From contig NMRA01000001.1 in assembly GCA_002633005.1 (NCBI GenBank), positions 119,018 to 171,400 on the forward strand: a stretch of 52,383 nucleotides of DNA, in the 5' to 3' direction. Position numbers and translations under genes: made by a program. Shown here one piece after another: positions 33,825 to 46,122 of the stretch; position 1 is the first letter of the stretch; each line of letters opens with the position of its first letter. The notes beneath the pieces are model-generated. The model did not search any database and had not been told where the DNA came from. It worked only from the letters and a program-made list of their open reading frames with translations. Origin of the DNA: Phoronis australis (lineage: Eukaryota > Phoronida > Phoronidae).

Positions 33825-34450
33825 CAATGGGAGTCATCTATTTGCGAATGAACATGTGTTGCATCGGAGCGAATTGCGCGAGTAACCAGGTACAGACAGT
33901 TGTATATTGGTTATTTATACGTTACTAACACAAGGTGATTATATAGATTTCATGTTGAAACAATATAAAACGAGAGCAACGAGGAGCGATAAAATGCGCC
34001 CTCGATAGCACCGCAAACGGTGCGATTCTAAGGGTATTTTAGTATCCTAAAACTGACCCCTGATTAGATGGCGCAGAATGCTTCAAACCCATCCACATTA
34101 GAAGGTGGCGTCGTTTCTGTAATACACAACTTTTTGCCAATTTCATGAAAATAAACCAAGGAAAGAAAAAAGGCACTAGGGGGCACAGCTATAGTCCGAT
34201 TGATTTGAACCCTATTGTCATCTGTTGTTATCTCTATTGGGGACCATCTGCCAAATTCCCAACGATCCGTTACAGACGTAGATCCAAAAAAGCAAAATTG
34301 CTCATCAGGGGCACCAGAATTGTCGAAAAACGCTAAAAAATCAAGATCAGACAGAGTCTTTGCATGCCATCAGGACCACAGCCGACAATTTTCATAATCG
34401 TCTAAACACACGCAAAATTTTTAAATGGCCACCAGGTGGCACAGACCTGT
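33825..34450 (+). repeat. Dispersed repeat family R5, copy 1
   Basis: Aligns with 41300-42160. Head: GAGTCATCT, 'tgttgcat', 'ttgcgcgagtaacc', CAGGTACAGAC, 'tattggttatt'. Tail: 'tttgccaa', 'gggcacagctat', GTCCGATTGATT, 'caaaattgc', 'ggggc(g/c)cagaat', ATCAAGATCAG, CAATTTTCATAATCG and CACCAGGTGGCACA. The middle differs, because the 41 kb copy carries R4 sequence inside. Starts right after the lone N at 33824. Confidence 0.65.
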
Positions 34451-37400
34451 CCGAAAATGCAAAGGCGTTGTAGCTTCCTTAATAGAAACCTGTTTGCCGA
34501 ATTTAATCAAAATACGTTCATGAACTCTGAAGATACAGTGTACAGACGTAAGGTAAAAAAAACATTTTGCCACTAAAGGGCACAGTGATATTTGAGTAAG
34601 TTCAACATTTGAAACCGCGTTGTCGTCGGCTCCATAGGAATACATCTTTCAATTTTCACAAAGCTTGACCTTTGTCACGAAAAGTTACGAAATCGTGTTA
34701 AATCGGCAATTGCCGTTCATCCGTAACCCATCGAATAATTCCGTATCGTTCTTGACCTTCGATTAACATATGTGAAAATCTCATATTATTTTGGAATGTG
34801 TTTATTGTGCACCGGCAGGTTTCAATGCTCAGCTACAATTGTGTTGCCTGTATGTCTCAATGAGTCTGTAAATGTTTCTGTCCGAACACAACTGGGCAAC
34901 TCTGTCCACATGTATCCCAAGATGTCCATGTTGCTACAAGATAAAGTTTCTTTCTGTATGCCTGATGTCAATTAGACGCATTCTTATCAGTCTCTGGTTT
35001 CAGTGTCATCACATTTCGTTGCAATTTATCTAACGCAAGTAAAGTACACCTTCTCCAGGTAAAATACTTGGTAATCCTGAGACCATTGGTAATATGCATT
35101 TTCATGTTTCAGCATTATTGCAGATTTCATAAGGAATTGAGTGGTGACATTTGTCTCTTGTAAATGAGTTATCAACAACAACTGCTTGATGAGGGTTGAC
35201 ATTCTATATTGGACAATCAAAATGTATAGAATTATTTTGATTATTGAAGACTATGAACTCACCAATACTTTTGTAAATTGACATTTGGTTGGTTTTGGAT
35301 GGGATTTGCGACTGAGATTGGATTTGAGTTTTTGGCCAAATCTTTGTTTTTCTTCACAAAGTGATTTGAATTATATGGTTGTATATCTGTTTAGACCAAC
35401 TGATGTTTCAAAACTAATGTACTGTACCTATTGGAGTCTTTGTGGCCCTGTGATAATAATATGGACCACCTTAAAAATGAATAACAGCAGACCTTCAAAA
35501 AAGTACTAATTAATTTTGTAAAACGTTTCTCACTGATACATGTAAATGTAGTCAGTACTAAAAACTTTGTAGTGCTTAATTTTTAGACAACGGTTTGGTG
35601 AATACTTACAGGTAATGATGAAACGCACTTAGCAGCTTGCTAGCCACAGCACAGTTTTATTTAGGGTTGGAATTTCTTGACACCTGTGACATGGGCATCA
35701 TGTTGGAACTTCTGATGGTGCTGGATAATGATACAATGAAGTGCATGAGCTCTGGTAGTTCTAGATTCGGGTTCATGTTTGGAGACATCCTACTGTAGGT
35801 CTCTCAATTCCTTTTTTATTCATGCGACTGATTCGACCCTAAAGTGAGAGTAATTCATTGACTACACTCACAGTAATGAGAACAATTTTTATAACTTTTA
35901 TTTGTATTGTTGTAGGATTTAATTGTCAACAAGTACAAAGAAAACCACAGATTTTTCTTTTGAAATCATCCAAATATTAGTTTCATACCTGTCATAATAC
36001 ATTTTCTGTCGTCAAGAAGACTTTCGACTTCCAAGTCCCAGTTAACCTTTTGCCTTCCAGAACCCCTTTTTTATGAACAGATTGATCTGATATGCTTGAA
36101 GTTGAATGCTCTTGGGCATAAAGTATATTTATTCATTGTTAATCCTTAGGAAATCCCCTAGTAGGCCATGGGCCGTAGCTCCAGTCTTTTCATCATGTGA
36201 CCATTTCAGGGGGACAACGTGATTGTTTCTGTATGGATAAATATACCATTAAGTAATTGATACCTGAAAAGTTCCCACGTTTAAAGTTGCACATTTTTTG
36301 TAAAAAAAACCCAGTTTTTGTGAGTCCTTATGTTACATTATTGAACAAGAGGTAGCGCTAAATCCAACAAAAGACTAGCACAAGATAGCATTTTAAGCCA
36401 ATCACAAGCTCAGAAATTAAGTAACTGAAGACTTAATCTAACATGGTGGCTCGCTTAGAGATGCTGTTAATAAATGCAGCATACACTTTCAAGCACAAAA
36501 TTCATCTGATTTGTTGAGTTTCTCGAAAGTGACATGGGCAAAGAGCATTGCCAGTGTGAAAGAATGATTTTCCCTTGGAGATGAAGACAGTAATGAGCAC
36601 AGTGTGTGTCACCAGGTGGCATTTGCATCAAGTAACTTCAAGGATTGGCGTGGGTTCCAGGCAGTAGTAACACAAATTACTTTATAAAAGCTTACTGGCG
36701 TTTTAAAGATTGAAAGAGCAAAGAGGAAAGATTGCGAAACTATAGAGTATGCCGAGAATAGGACCCCCTGAGGTTGGTGAGTGTTAAATTTTTCCTGGGA
36801 GTATGATAAATTGATGCAAGTCATTAAGTCACTTCCTACCCAAGTCAACACGTACCCAAGTCAAATTTCAAAAGTATTTTAAAACTTTGATGTGGAAAAG
36901 CACTGATTAAAATCAATCAATCGTGCCATATTTATGCAAAACGACTCAATATTACCCGTTATTTAGTGAATGAAAATGACAATTTATTAGTAATGTATTT
37001 AGCACGGATACTAGTTGACTTGGGTGCGAGTCGGCTAAGGTATGAACTGACTGGAAAGCTCTAATATGTATAAATGGTAAAAAGACTGTGTTCCCTGTGT
37101 TCCCTGGATTCTGTGTCTGCCCTGCATGTGTTTGAAACGAGTATTCAGATAATTCACTGAATAATCGGCCCGTGTGATGGCATTTAAATGCAGGTACTGT
37201 ACATTGCAGGACACATAATCCAGTAACAAGGTGACCATTTTCTTCAGTGTACATTGTTATTTTCTCAGTAACCATAACTCTGGGCACGGTGTAAGATATC
37301 TATCAAAATTATACTTTTGTAATGTCCAGGCGTGGGAGAGAGGTAATCTTCATATTCGAATCTCGAATTGTTTTCAAGACCATTTTGCATACAAACCCAT

Positions 37401-37640
37401 TGATAACTGTTTCACTTTTGAGCACAACACGCTAGGGCGTGTATGTGCATTTCTTACTTTGAGTGTTTACTATGTGTCTTTTGATCATTCTTTGTACTTC
37501 CTATCAGTTCTTATAATAAAGAATGAGTACATGTCAACATCTATCATATTGTAGGACAGGCCTACAATGCTTTCCATATTTTTAAACTCTGTCAACGGTT
37601 TTTATTTTTAATTTGATTGGTTGTAGGTGGGTTGTTTTTG
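34450..37640. other. Intergenic, nothing recognised
   Basis: The first 200 bases may still be R5-related (gaacgttca, gggcacag words). Beyond that there are only short frames without motifs (for example 80 codons minus at 36609-36851, 111 minus at 36952-37287). Confidence 0.4.
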
Positions 37641-37652
37641 GATGCTGATTAG

Positions 37653-38129
37653 GCAGGAAATGGTACGGACGTTTTGATCAGAATACAGGGAAGAAATCTG
37701 GTAGCACTCGAAGTCAAATACCATCGTTCTTGCTACAAAAGCTTCACAAGACTACTGACAAAACATAAATCTAACGATAGTGAAATCTTCACAGATTTAT
37801 TTCAAGAGTTTTGCTTTGAAGCTGTGGAGCAACAAATAATCTCGCATGGGAAAATATTGCATTTGACTCTGTTAAAGTCAGTCCTCGAGGAAACTTTATC
37901 CAAAAGAGCATATAATGTATGTGTCCGAACTAGAAATCTGAAATTGAAAATACTGAGAATTTACCCTATTTTACAATTCCTTAGTCCAAAACGGAATCAG
38001 AGTGAATTGTTGTTAAACAAACATAATGTTCATTTTGTAAGTGCTGGACTACAAGTCACTGAAATGTGCAAGTGCCAAAACCGTGGGAATGTGAAAGTTA
38101 GTGATGAAATTGAGTCAGATGATGAGTAA
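37653..38129 (+). CDS. TE-associated YHxxCY-motif protein fragment
   Basis: Open after a TAG at 37650-37652 and ending at TAA 38127-38129, with no convincing ATG. It is probably an internal or truncated piece. The product begins near VLIRIQGRNLVALEVKYHRS and has YHRSCYKSF, then FTDLFQEFCFEAVEQQI and an acidic C-terminus. As I recall it, the pattern 'AxEVKYHxxCY' followed by a conserved 'F' helix is typical of large uncharacterised multi-copy proteins of marine invertebrates linked to transposable elements. Function is unknown. It sits alone between non-coding stretches, consistent with a mobile-element relic. Confidence 0.5.
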   Translation, partial: AGNGTDVLIRIQGRNLVALEVKYHRSCYKSFTRLLTKHKSNDSEIFTDLFQEFCFEAVEQQIISHGKILHLTLLKSVLEETLSKRAYNVCVRTRNLKLKILRIYPILQFLSPKRNQSELLLNKHNVHFVSAGLQVTEMCKCQNRGNVKVSDEIESDDE

Positions 38130-38134
38130 CAGTG

Positions 38135-40850
38135 TGATGGACTTGCATCCCAGCCGGAGGAACTTGGAAATACATCTCATCAAGAGGCAGAAACCAGGCT
38201 AGTAACTGGTCCAGTGAGCCTGGTGATTTGTGAAAACATTTTTCTATTTTCATATTTACATCTCTAGTAATGGCTTTTTATCTTGTTAATTTCTCGGCAT
38301 TTTGTACTTCATCCAATTGCATCTGTTGCTATTCTACACTTTTTGTCGCCATTTTTTGAAAAATTGTATGCTTTGGACTTGTAGCAGTGATTGTTTTTGT
38401 ATGACAGATTAGTAACTGTGTGATAAAATAAAGGTGAGACATAGTCAGTTTGATAATTATAGTTTCACCAACAGTAAAAACAGCAAAAAAACACGATGAA
38501 TGGAAGTTCCATATTTCACAAACAGGTGACACACATAAATTCATATTTCTTCCATAATTCTACGTTTTACTTGAAAAATATATCAAATTTTGTGTTTATT
38601 ATGACCAAGTAGAGCTTGTAGGAATATTATTTGCAGTATCATTCTTTATGGACACTTAATTTTCTTCTCTTCTAACTGTTTTTGATTTCATGTAAAATTT
38701 GCTGAATCGGCACAATTTTAACATCAAATTTCACAAAAATTTGCAAGTTTAAACGTGGGACCCTTTTTGATTCATAAAGTACAGTGATCTGTGACATCAG
38801 AAGCACCTGAATTAAATTGCTCCCCACACCCTAAAATGGTCACAGAAGTGGTTTTCTAGGCCTCCTCTGGCCTACGTCCCGTGGCCTAAAGATAATTATG
38901 AGTTATATAAACTTAGGTGAAATAAAGATGAAAAGCCAAAATTTCTACATGTAAGCCAGCGTTACACAACTTTGAACTAAAAACCGTAGACAGAGCCTAA
39001 ATCAGTACAGTGGGTATGGGGATTTGTACGGTGGGTTTTGTATCTACTGGTTTAGGATTCGGTTTTGGTTAATAGTAGCTTAATTTTGAGATGCAGCCAT
39101 GGAAACATTTGTACCCCATGCACTAGGTTCCGTGCTCTATATTGTCTATTGCAAACCCAGTCCCAGGGTCTGAAAATTGAACATCACACCGCCACGCAGG
39201 AAAATTATTTCTTGTAAGCAACTGATATCGTGTACCTCCGAGTTGTACATAATCTCCTAGAAGAGGAATCATTAACAACCAAGCTGGGCAAAGTCATGAA
39301 TCACTAACGCCAAACGGATACGTCGACTTCAAATGACTCGGAATAGCCACAGAAATAGTTCCGAGGTTCTGAACAAATTAATCTTGTTGTTTACGAGTAA
39401 GAATCAAGCTGTGATTTTCAAATGTTTGTAAGTTCCGATTCCTTGTTTTGCTGACAAGAAGTTCCAAAACACCTAACTTACCTCGATCGCTTGAGCTTCA
39501 CATGTTTTTTCTTCCTTCAGCTGGTTCGTGTGTATTATGGGTAATCGCTCCACTAGCAACCCCGCATAAATAATGAGATTTGGATGAAGGTCCGCCCACT
39601 TGTGACGAATTTTAAAAGAATAATTGTAAAATAACGAGAGTACATGTATGTACATGGTTGTAATTTACGAAAAATGTTGATTTTATTGATATCTTTCGAT
39701 TGGCAAAGCTCAATTTGTGATCTAAACAGGTGAAAGTAAAGGAAATAGTGACTTTAAGATCGAAAGTCAACATCACGGTGTGCATGGATACCTGTTTTTT
39801 TCTGGATCTGTTATATGAACAAATTATCTTTTCACACGCGTTGGAAATGTTCAAACTTGCATGTTCATCATCATTGTTTCCCTGTCTGCGTTTTCCCGTT
39901 TCGAATTTTCCCATTTCAACATCAGTATTTTATTCATACGTAACCCGATCAAATTAGCTGACAACTCGGGTTGCTATCCTTGACCACTGTCTCGAAATCT
40001 GTCCTCATTTTGGCCTCCCTGAGCAGGGTGAATTAAGGGAAAGCAGTTAATTTCTTTTCTACAACAAAACCACAAATTATGAAACATACGCAGGTTCTGA
40101 CCATACAAAAACCTTTTCTACAGTCTAAAAAATTGCATTTAAAGTTCGTTTTTTTGCTTTTATATGTACAAAAAACGTAACCGGCAATACGAAAAAATGA
40201 GCAAAACACGCGAAGTATGCAGTTTTCAACCCAAAGCCACGGCTGGCAAGCTACTACTCATGATGCGAGAAAACACTCGAGATTTCAAATCAGAAGGAAA
40301 TGGGTGTCCACCAGCCTGTTTTTTCTCTAACCCGAAACGTCTGAGGTCCGCTACCTGAATTTCCAGCCACAGGTTAATTGCCTTGTCTGCATTAAGTGGT
40401 AGAGTAATTACGAACAGCCAAGGTTGCCGAAAAGAGGTGAAGGGGCCGATAGCCTGGATTTTTCTAAACGGATACAAAAAGTCATAAATGCCATTCATAG
40501 TAACCACACTTACACTAAATCTCAAAATATGCAGCGAATCCCCCGTTCTTATGAAATTTTGGGGGAGGGGTTAATTCAACTGGCTCGAAAAAAAGTATCG
40601 AGTGTTACCATTGCTTGTCCTCAAACATGGCACACTTCCAGTTACTGATAACGTGTTTGCAAACTCTCTATAACTAAATATTAAGCTGACAAGTTGCAAA
40701 CGGCAGGGTGTAAGTCGAACTCTTCGTCGGAAAAATCTCCCCTCATGACCGAGAATAAAGGTGAGTTGACAAAAAAGTTATGAAAGGTGACTCAGTCATT
40801 CTTTATTAGAACTGTGCCGCCCTAATGGCTATAACCAGTCCTGATGAAAA
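38135..40850. other. Intergenic, nothing recognised
   Basis: The longest frames (100 codons minus at 39612-39914, 99 minus at 40226-40525) have no motif. No RNA gene or repeat recognised. Confidence 0.4.
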
Positions 40851-40853
40851 AAG

Positions 40854-40856
<3 letters not shown>

Positions 40857-40913
<57 letters not shown>

Positions 40914-40931
40914 TATATATTCACATATATA
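40857..40931. repeat. (CA)n microsatellite with AT-rich tail
   Basis: About 26 AC units to 40908, then an imperfect (AT) stretch. Confidence 0.95.
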
Positions 40932-41299
40932 TGTAGTTGTATTTAATTATTTGGAGACTAGGCTTTATATTTTTGCTAGTGTTGTCGGGTCATTCCATGG
41001 CTATGGGGGGCACATCAGTGCTAGGACGTATGCAAATGACACTTTTTGTATGGCACAGTGTGATTCCTAAATTACTTTTTGTGTCTAAACAGTGTACGTG
41101 AGTGGCAATGACATCAGACGTGGGCATGATATGAAGCATATTGATTATTACTCATACACATTCAGTCCCACATTGTATAAGTCAAGAGGTACACCATGAA
41201 AAGACTGAGGCATTCAACCGGACGTGACCAGTGTTAAACTAATAACGACAGTGCACGTGTTTTTACTATCGCGATACTTGTTTTTAAGTAGGGTTGTAG

Positions 41300-42160
41300 T
41301 GTGGATTCTAGTGAGAGTCATCTGTTTGCAAATGGACAGCAATACACATGATGCGTTGCATGGGAGCGTGTTGCGCGAGTAACCGTTCAGGTACAGACTC
41401 CATACTGGTTATTCAAACGTCATTGAAAAAAGGTACCAGGGCACAGGAATAGTCAGAATTTCGCTACATGCGTTCGCCCAGCCTAAGATGTAGGGATGCA
41501 GGGGCCTCAAATTTTTGGGTTTGTGGACCTTATTACTAAAAAAAAAAAGATGAACAGGGTTTGTTCAAGGCCTATAAATTGTGCATTCACCCCCCGAGCC
41601 CCCTTGGGTGCTAGTCAGCAATTCGCACCCCGGACTGCCAATTGGTATCTGGGAGAATTTTAGGGGGGCCCATGGCCACCTTGCCCCCCCCTTCCCTAAA
41701 GCCGCCACTGGAAATGACCATTACATGGTTCAGAATGGGTCTAACCAATCCAAATTGAGAAACTGGCGTAGCGCCTGTAACACACAACTATTTGCCAAAT
41801 TTCATAAGCTACGGAACGTAAACAGCACCTGATACTTGGGAGCACAGCTATGGTCCGATTGATTCGAAACGTCATCGTCATCCGTTGCCATTTCTATTGT
41901 AGCCCAGTTCCGAATTCCCAAAGATCCCACAAAGGTTTAAGAAGATATAGCCGTAGACGTAAAAAGCAAAACTGCCCCTAAGGGGCGCCAGAATAGTCGA
42001 AAACAACAAAAATCAAGATCAGCCAGAGTGTTCGCATCCGGAACATAACCGGCAATTTTCATAATCGACCTTTGAGTGGTTTTGCAGATAGTGAGACAAC
42101 GTCAAAAGCATAATTAAAATCTCTGAATGCCCACCAGGTGGCACAAATCTATCAAATCTG
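41300..42160 (+). repeat. Composite repeat R5 + R4, copy 2
   Basis: The head (41300-41430) matches 33825-33930, the middle (41440-41640) matches R4 at 31.83-32.1 kb, and the tail (41700-42160) matches 34070-34450. This order suggests that R4 and R5 are parts of one longer element and that the 31.8 and 33.8 kb copies are deletion derivatives, or that R4 inserted into R5. Confidence 0.6.
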
Positions 42161-42539
42161 TGTGACATGAAGGTTTTTGACATTCAGAATGCACGTAGGC
42201 GCAAGTAGATTCATTACATCAAGAATTTCGTTTAATATTCTCTGTATTAAAATTGACATAAATGCTGGGAAACGCTGACGATAGCGTTTAAGTGACAATA
42301 TTGGAAATAGTCGTGGTTTGAGAGAAACAAGGAAATTCGTGGACGGGACTGCAAAATTGCCTGTTAAAAGTTCCGCGGTCACGCACGCTGCGTTGGCTGG
42401 TGCATGACCTATTCACTGCGAGGTTTTTTGAAGTGACGGTGGAGGAGACCTGGAAACTAGAAGAATCAAAGAGGCTCTCAAAGAGGAGTGCTAACGTCAA
42501 TGAAGAGAAACACCAGGGGGGTTCTAATAACCCAAGAGT

Positions 42540-42685
42540 TGGAATAGCCTGATCACCACCCCATCTAGTGGCCACCAGCTTCTAAAGAAGGCTGCAGTAA
42601 CTCAAAAGTTGAAGCTGTCAAGTGGTAAACACCTCAACTGTTTCTGTCTCAAGAAGTCGTCTAGCATCTGCCGAAGTTGTGAATT
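42540..42685 (+). repeat. 5' flank of copy B shared with copy C
   Basis: Matches 48594-48725 upstream of copy C: CATCTAGTGG(C/T)CACC, 'cttctaaagaaggct/cttctgaagaaggct', 'ggtaaacacctcaa/ggtaaacaactcag', 'tgtttctgtctcaagaa'. The homology resumes at about 43550 (gtgcagaactttcg, 'gcaaaaacc', tttgtttcaattggagtgc) after an insertion. Confidence 0.7.
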
Positions 42686-42689
42686 CACT

Positions 42690-43550
42690 GCTGATACCAA
42701 TATTTTATTTAATAAAACAATAAACACACACCACAGTTCGTTTTGGACAAATCAAATTCACGACAGTCAATTTGTGATCATGTTTTGTCGTTTGATGATT
42801 CGTGCACAGCAGTTCATCTTAGAAACTGGATCGCCGTTGATTTCGGTCGCTTCAGTAAAAATTGCCCGTGATGAGAGTCGTTGCATGTGGTTAGAGGTTT
42901 AGAGTTCAGGTGGCGTGGTATTGGTAAGTGTGCTATTAGTGGTATTTTGTTTCGCGTTCCTTTAGGGAGAGCGTTGAATACTTCTAATCGTAAAATGGTA
43001 AACGTACAAATAAAACTCCCAATCTTTGTTGCTTTTTCTCAGTTGAGTTAAGCTTTTCCCTTGAAGATTGCCTGAGTTAGCTTCTGTGGCAAGGATTTTG
43101 AGCGCGGTAAGAGTATTTTCGGTTTTAAGTAAGAGTGGAATTCCACCCCCTGCGGAGCGGAATCNAACTGGATCGCCGTTGATTTCGGTCGCTTCAGTAA
43201 AAATTGCCCGTGGTAAGAGTCGTTGCATGTGGTTAGAGGTTTAGAGTTCAGGTGGCGTGGTATTGGTAAGTGTGCTGTTAGTGGTATTTTGTTTCGCGTT
43301 CCTTTAGGGAGAGCGTTGAATACTTCTAATCGTAAAATAGTAAACGTACAAATAAAACTCACAATCTGTGTTGCTTTTTCTCAGTTGAGTTAAGCTTTTC
43401 CCTTGAAGATTGCCTGAGTTAGCTTCTGTGGCAAGGATTTTGAGCGAGGGTAAGAGTATTTTCGGTTTTAAGTAAGAGTGGAATTCCACCCCCTGCGGAG
43501 CGGAATCAATATTCGTCGGTATACTAGTTAATAAAAATGAAGTATCTGAA
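42690..43550. mobile_element. Insertion in the copy B 5' flank, inflated by an N-joined duplicate
   Basis: Comparison with the copy C flank shows this interval is extra in B. Inside it, 42824-43164 and 43166-43507 are near-identical copies separated by a single N at 43165. That is most likely an assembly overlap or two haplotypes, so the real insertion is about 0.5 kb. Minus-strand frames across it lack a recognised domain. Element type unknown. Confidence 0.5.
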
Positions 43551-43840
43551 TGTCGCTTTCCCCACCAAGTGCAGAACTTTCGAGCATGCGCAAAAACCAA
43601 CAGCAAACGTAACACATTTTTGTTTCAATTGGAGTGCACCAGAATTTGTTTCGAACAAGGAAGCTGATACAAGGAAACAAGTTTTTAAAACACGTAAACT
43701 GACAAAAGATTATAGATAAGTGGATAGATTAGGAGTTTTTTTGTTGTTTCAGCGCTTTTGTCTTGATATTCATGAGTATCGACTGATTGAAAAACTCGAT
43801 GCGACAGATTCACTTCGTCATTTCGTTTAAGGCTTTCAAA

Positions 43841-46122
43841 ATGACAACACAAGTAATTGTGTTTGCTTCTAGTTTAATGTGCTATATTGGTTTACTGCTT
43901 CTTAAATATGGCTTTGCTATGAGTGCAGTGTTCCATAAAAACGATAATTATAGAGACAATTGTACTGTGAATGCAAGATACCAGGGTGTAGTTTTAATGT
44001 ATTGCACCTCGATTTGCTTGATGGAGCGTAATATCTATCCAAACTTCTGTGTGGGATTAAACTACTTGGCGGAGGAAAAGACATGCGAACTCTGTAACGC
44101 GTGTCCTTCGAATCTGTCACCAGCTTCTGGGTGGTCCGTCTGGACAATTTCTGATCAACAGCAGAATAACTTCGGTAAGTAGATGTGTAACTATGCTTTT
44201 TTAAGGGCAAAAAGGTCAAATAGTCATCAACAGCCTGTCACATGAAACAGTCCCAAATAGGCACTCTATTACGTCCCTTTACATTAAAATATTTTCAATG
44301 TTAGTTGATTCACGAATGCTGTAGTTTCTAATGAAATGTCTCTATCATTTTAATCACAAAAATACAGACTTAGTCCCTAAATTAGGAGTGTTTCCTGAAA
44401 AGTCCCAATTTATTGTCAGCAATGTTAAGCATTCAAAATAGAGTTTACTCTCAACATTTGTCAGGTCTCATAATCTCATTCGTAATGTAAAGAAAACAGT
44501 AAAACAACTTAGGCAATCACAGCTAGAGGTAAAATTCACGAATGCTCTGAGAACTTAGGAAACATAGCGAAGAATCCTTCTTTGAGACTCTTTCACGCCA
44601 ACTGCCACAGAAGTCGTTTATGCGCGTATCTGTTTTTATAAGAGAGTATTTTAGGGTTTACACAGGCTTCAAAATCAAGAATTCGCCATCGCTGGATAAT
44701 TTTTACCCACCACAAACCTGATTTTTTAAAAAACATAATAGTCTTAAAATGTTTCTCAGTCAGATTAGAACAGATAGCTACAAGGGCTTCACGAAGAACT
44801 GGTGGTCATTGTTTGAGAACACGTTCTACAAGTTGACGTGGGGTGGCGTGTCAGTTGAAGCATTCAACATAACCTTAAACAATAGCAAACTGCAAGTTTT
44901 CCAAGACAATTACTTCTCATCTAAGTTTGGACTCAATTATTGTGAAATTTTCGTGCCAGGTTTATGTATGTAGCTTATATCGAGTGTTGCTTCACAGAAA
45001 GCTGCTTTCAAGATGGCAGATATGACGCGTTTTCATCCATTTTCAATCGTGTTGGGGTGTGATTTTATACGACAAGAGGGAATGATGTGAATATTCGCAT
45101 GTGGAGGTATACTATCTCAAACCACCTGTAACATTTTTTTTCTCAGACTAGCCGGTTTTTAAGTTATTTGAATTTCAAAAATGTAAAATTTGGTGGAAAT
45201 TTTCGAAAATGTTAAGGAATTTTATGAAACCACTCTGTTTGACAAAGTTTTAAAATGGGTTCAGCAAATTTTCCTTTTTTCACTAGGGCGTCTACTTTTT
45301 ATTATTCGAGATTTTCTGATAAAACTGTTTCTTTGTTTACTGATTTTACTGCACTTTTGTTGGTTTTCCATATGTTGAACAAGACTATAGCCTATTTCTT
45401 ACTCAATTCTGGCATCTTTGTTCGTCATATGGTTGCCACCACCATCATCATCATCTCTATTGAGGTCCTTTCAATTAATTACGCCACGGAACGCGGCCGT
45501 TTTCTTGATAGGTGCTTTTATTTTTGTAGCTTCTTGCGAAGACTGGAAGAAGATAGGTTGTATTGAGGATGGTGAGTATGTTCTAGACCCGGATGGACAA
45601 GGTGGCCTTCCCAGCTTCATAGTAGAATGCAAAATGAATGGACCGTCAGGAGCGTCAGAGACCATTTTCCATCACAATCGTGAGGAGAAGACGGGCGCTG
45701 GTGATTGCGAAGCCTGGAGGTGTTCCGTTGTAATTGTAACCTACGTGGCGACCATAGAACAGATCGTACACGTGATAAGCGCATCATCAAGGTGTGAGCA
45801 GTACATTTCCTACGACTGCATTGGCTCTTCTTTCTACTTTAATGGTGGGCAGGCTATTGGTTTTTACTCACGAGATGGGCAGTTGCAAGATTACTGGGGC
45901 GGAGCTACAGCAGGAAGCAAAAGTTGCGCATGCGGTATGACCAACAGTTGCTATACAAGTGCGAAGTGCAACTGTCATTTGAATAACTATAAGTGGTTAT
46001 CTGATTCTGGGCTTATTACAAATAAAGATACCCTTCCCGTGACTAAAATGGCATTTGGAGACTTGGGGGGCATTTATGAAAACGGAAAATACCAACTCGG
46101 ACCTCTCAAATGTTTCACTTAA
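43841..46122 (+). CDS. Secreted PAN/Apple-like + fibrinogen-like protein, copy B
   Basis: Exon 1 is 43841-44174 (donor GTAAGT) and exon 2 is 45530-46122 (acceptor TTTTTGTAG, stop TAA), joined in phase 1; about 308 residues. I chose the ATG at 43841 because it gives a clean signal peptide (MTTQVIVFASSLMCYIGLLL). An in-frame ATG at 43799, also present in copy C, would add 14 residues. Exon 1 has the PAN-like cysteines (CVGLNY, KTCELCNAC). Exon 2 has ASCEDWKKIGC, QDYWGGATAGSKSCACG, CNC, SDSGLITNKDTLPV and GPLKC. The intron is 1.35 kb, larger than in A. No disruption was seen, so it is probably functional. Confidence 0.8.
44749..44973 (+). CDS. 74-codon ORF inside the copy B intron (possible lost exon)
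   Basis: Starts at ATG 44749 and stops at TAG. The central part (SYKGFTKNWWSLFENTFYKL) is recognisable in the introns of copies A and C, but there it is broken by stops. No good flanking acceptor and donor pair was established, and no family is recognised. It is conserved either by common descent only or because it was once an exon. Confidence 0.2.
   Translation: MFLSQIRTDSYKGFTKNWWSLFENTFYKLTWGGVSVEAFNITLNNSKLQVFQDNYFSSKFGLNYCEIFVPGLCM

Noticed and set aside
40857-40908. CRISPR-like or other regular array
   Set aside because: It is a simple (CA)n microsatellite. No spacer-repeat arrays are present anywhere in the window.
42962-43615. Minus-strand ORFs of 88-104 codons
   Set aside because: They lie in the N-joined duplicate inside an insertion. 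The repetition of the same peptide is an assembly effect, and no domain was recognised.
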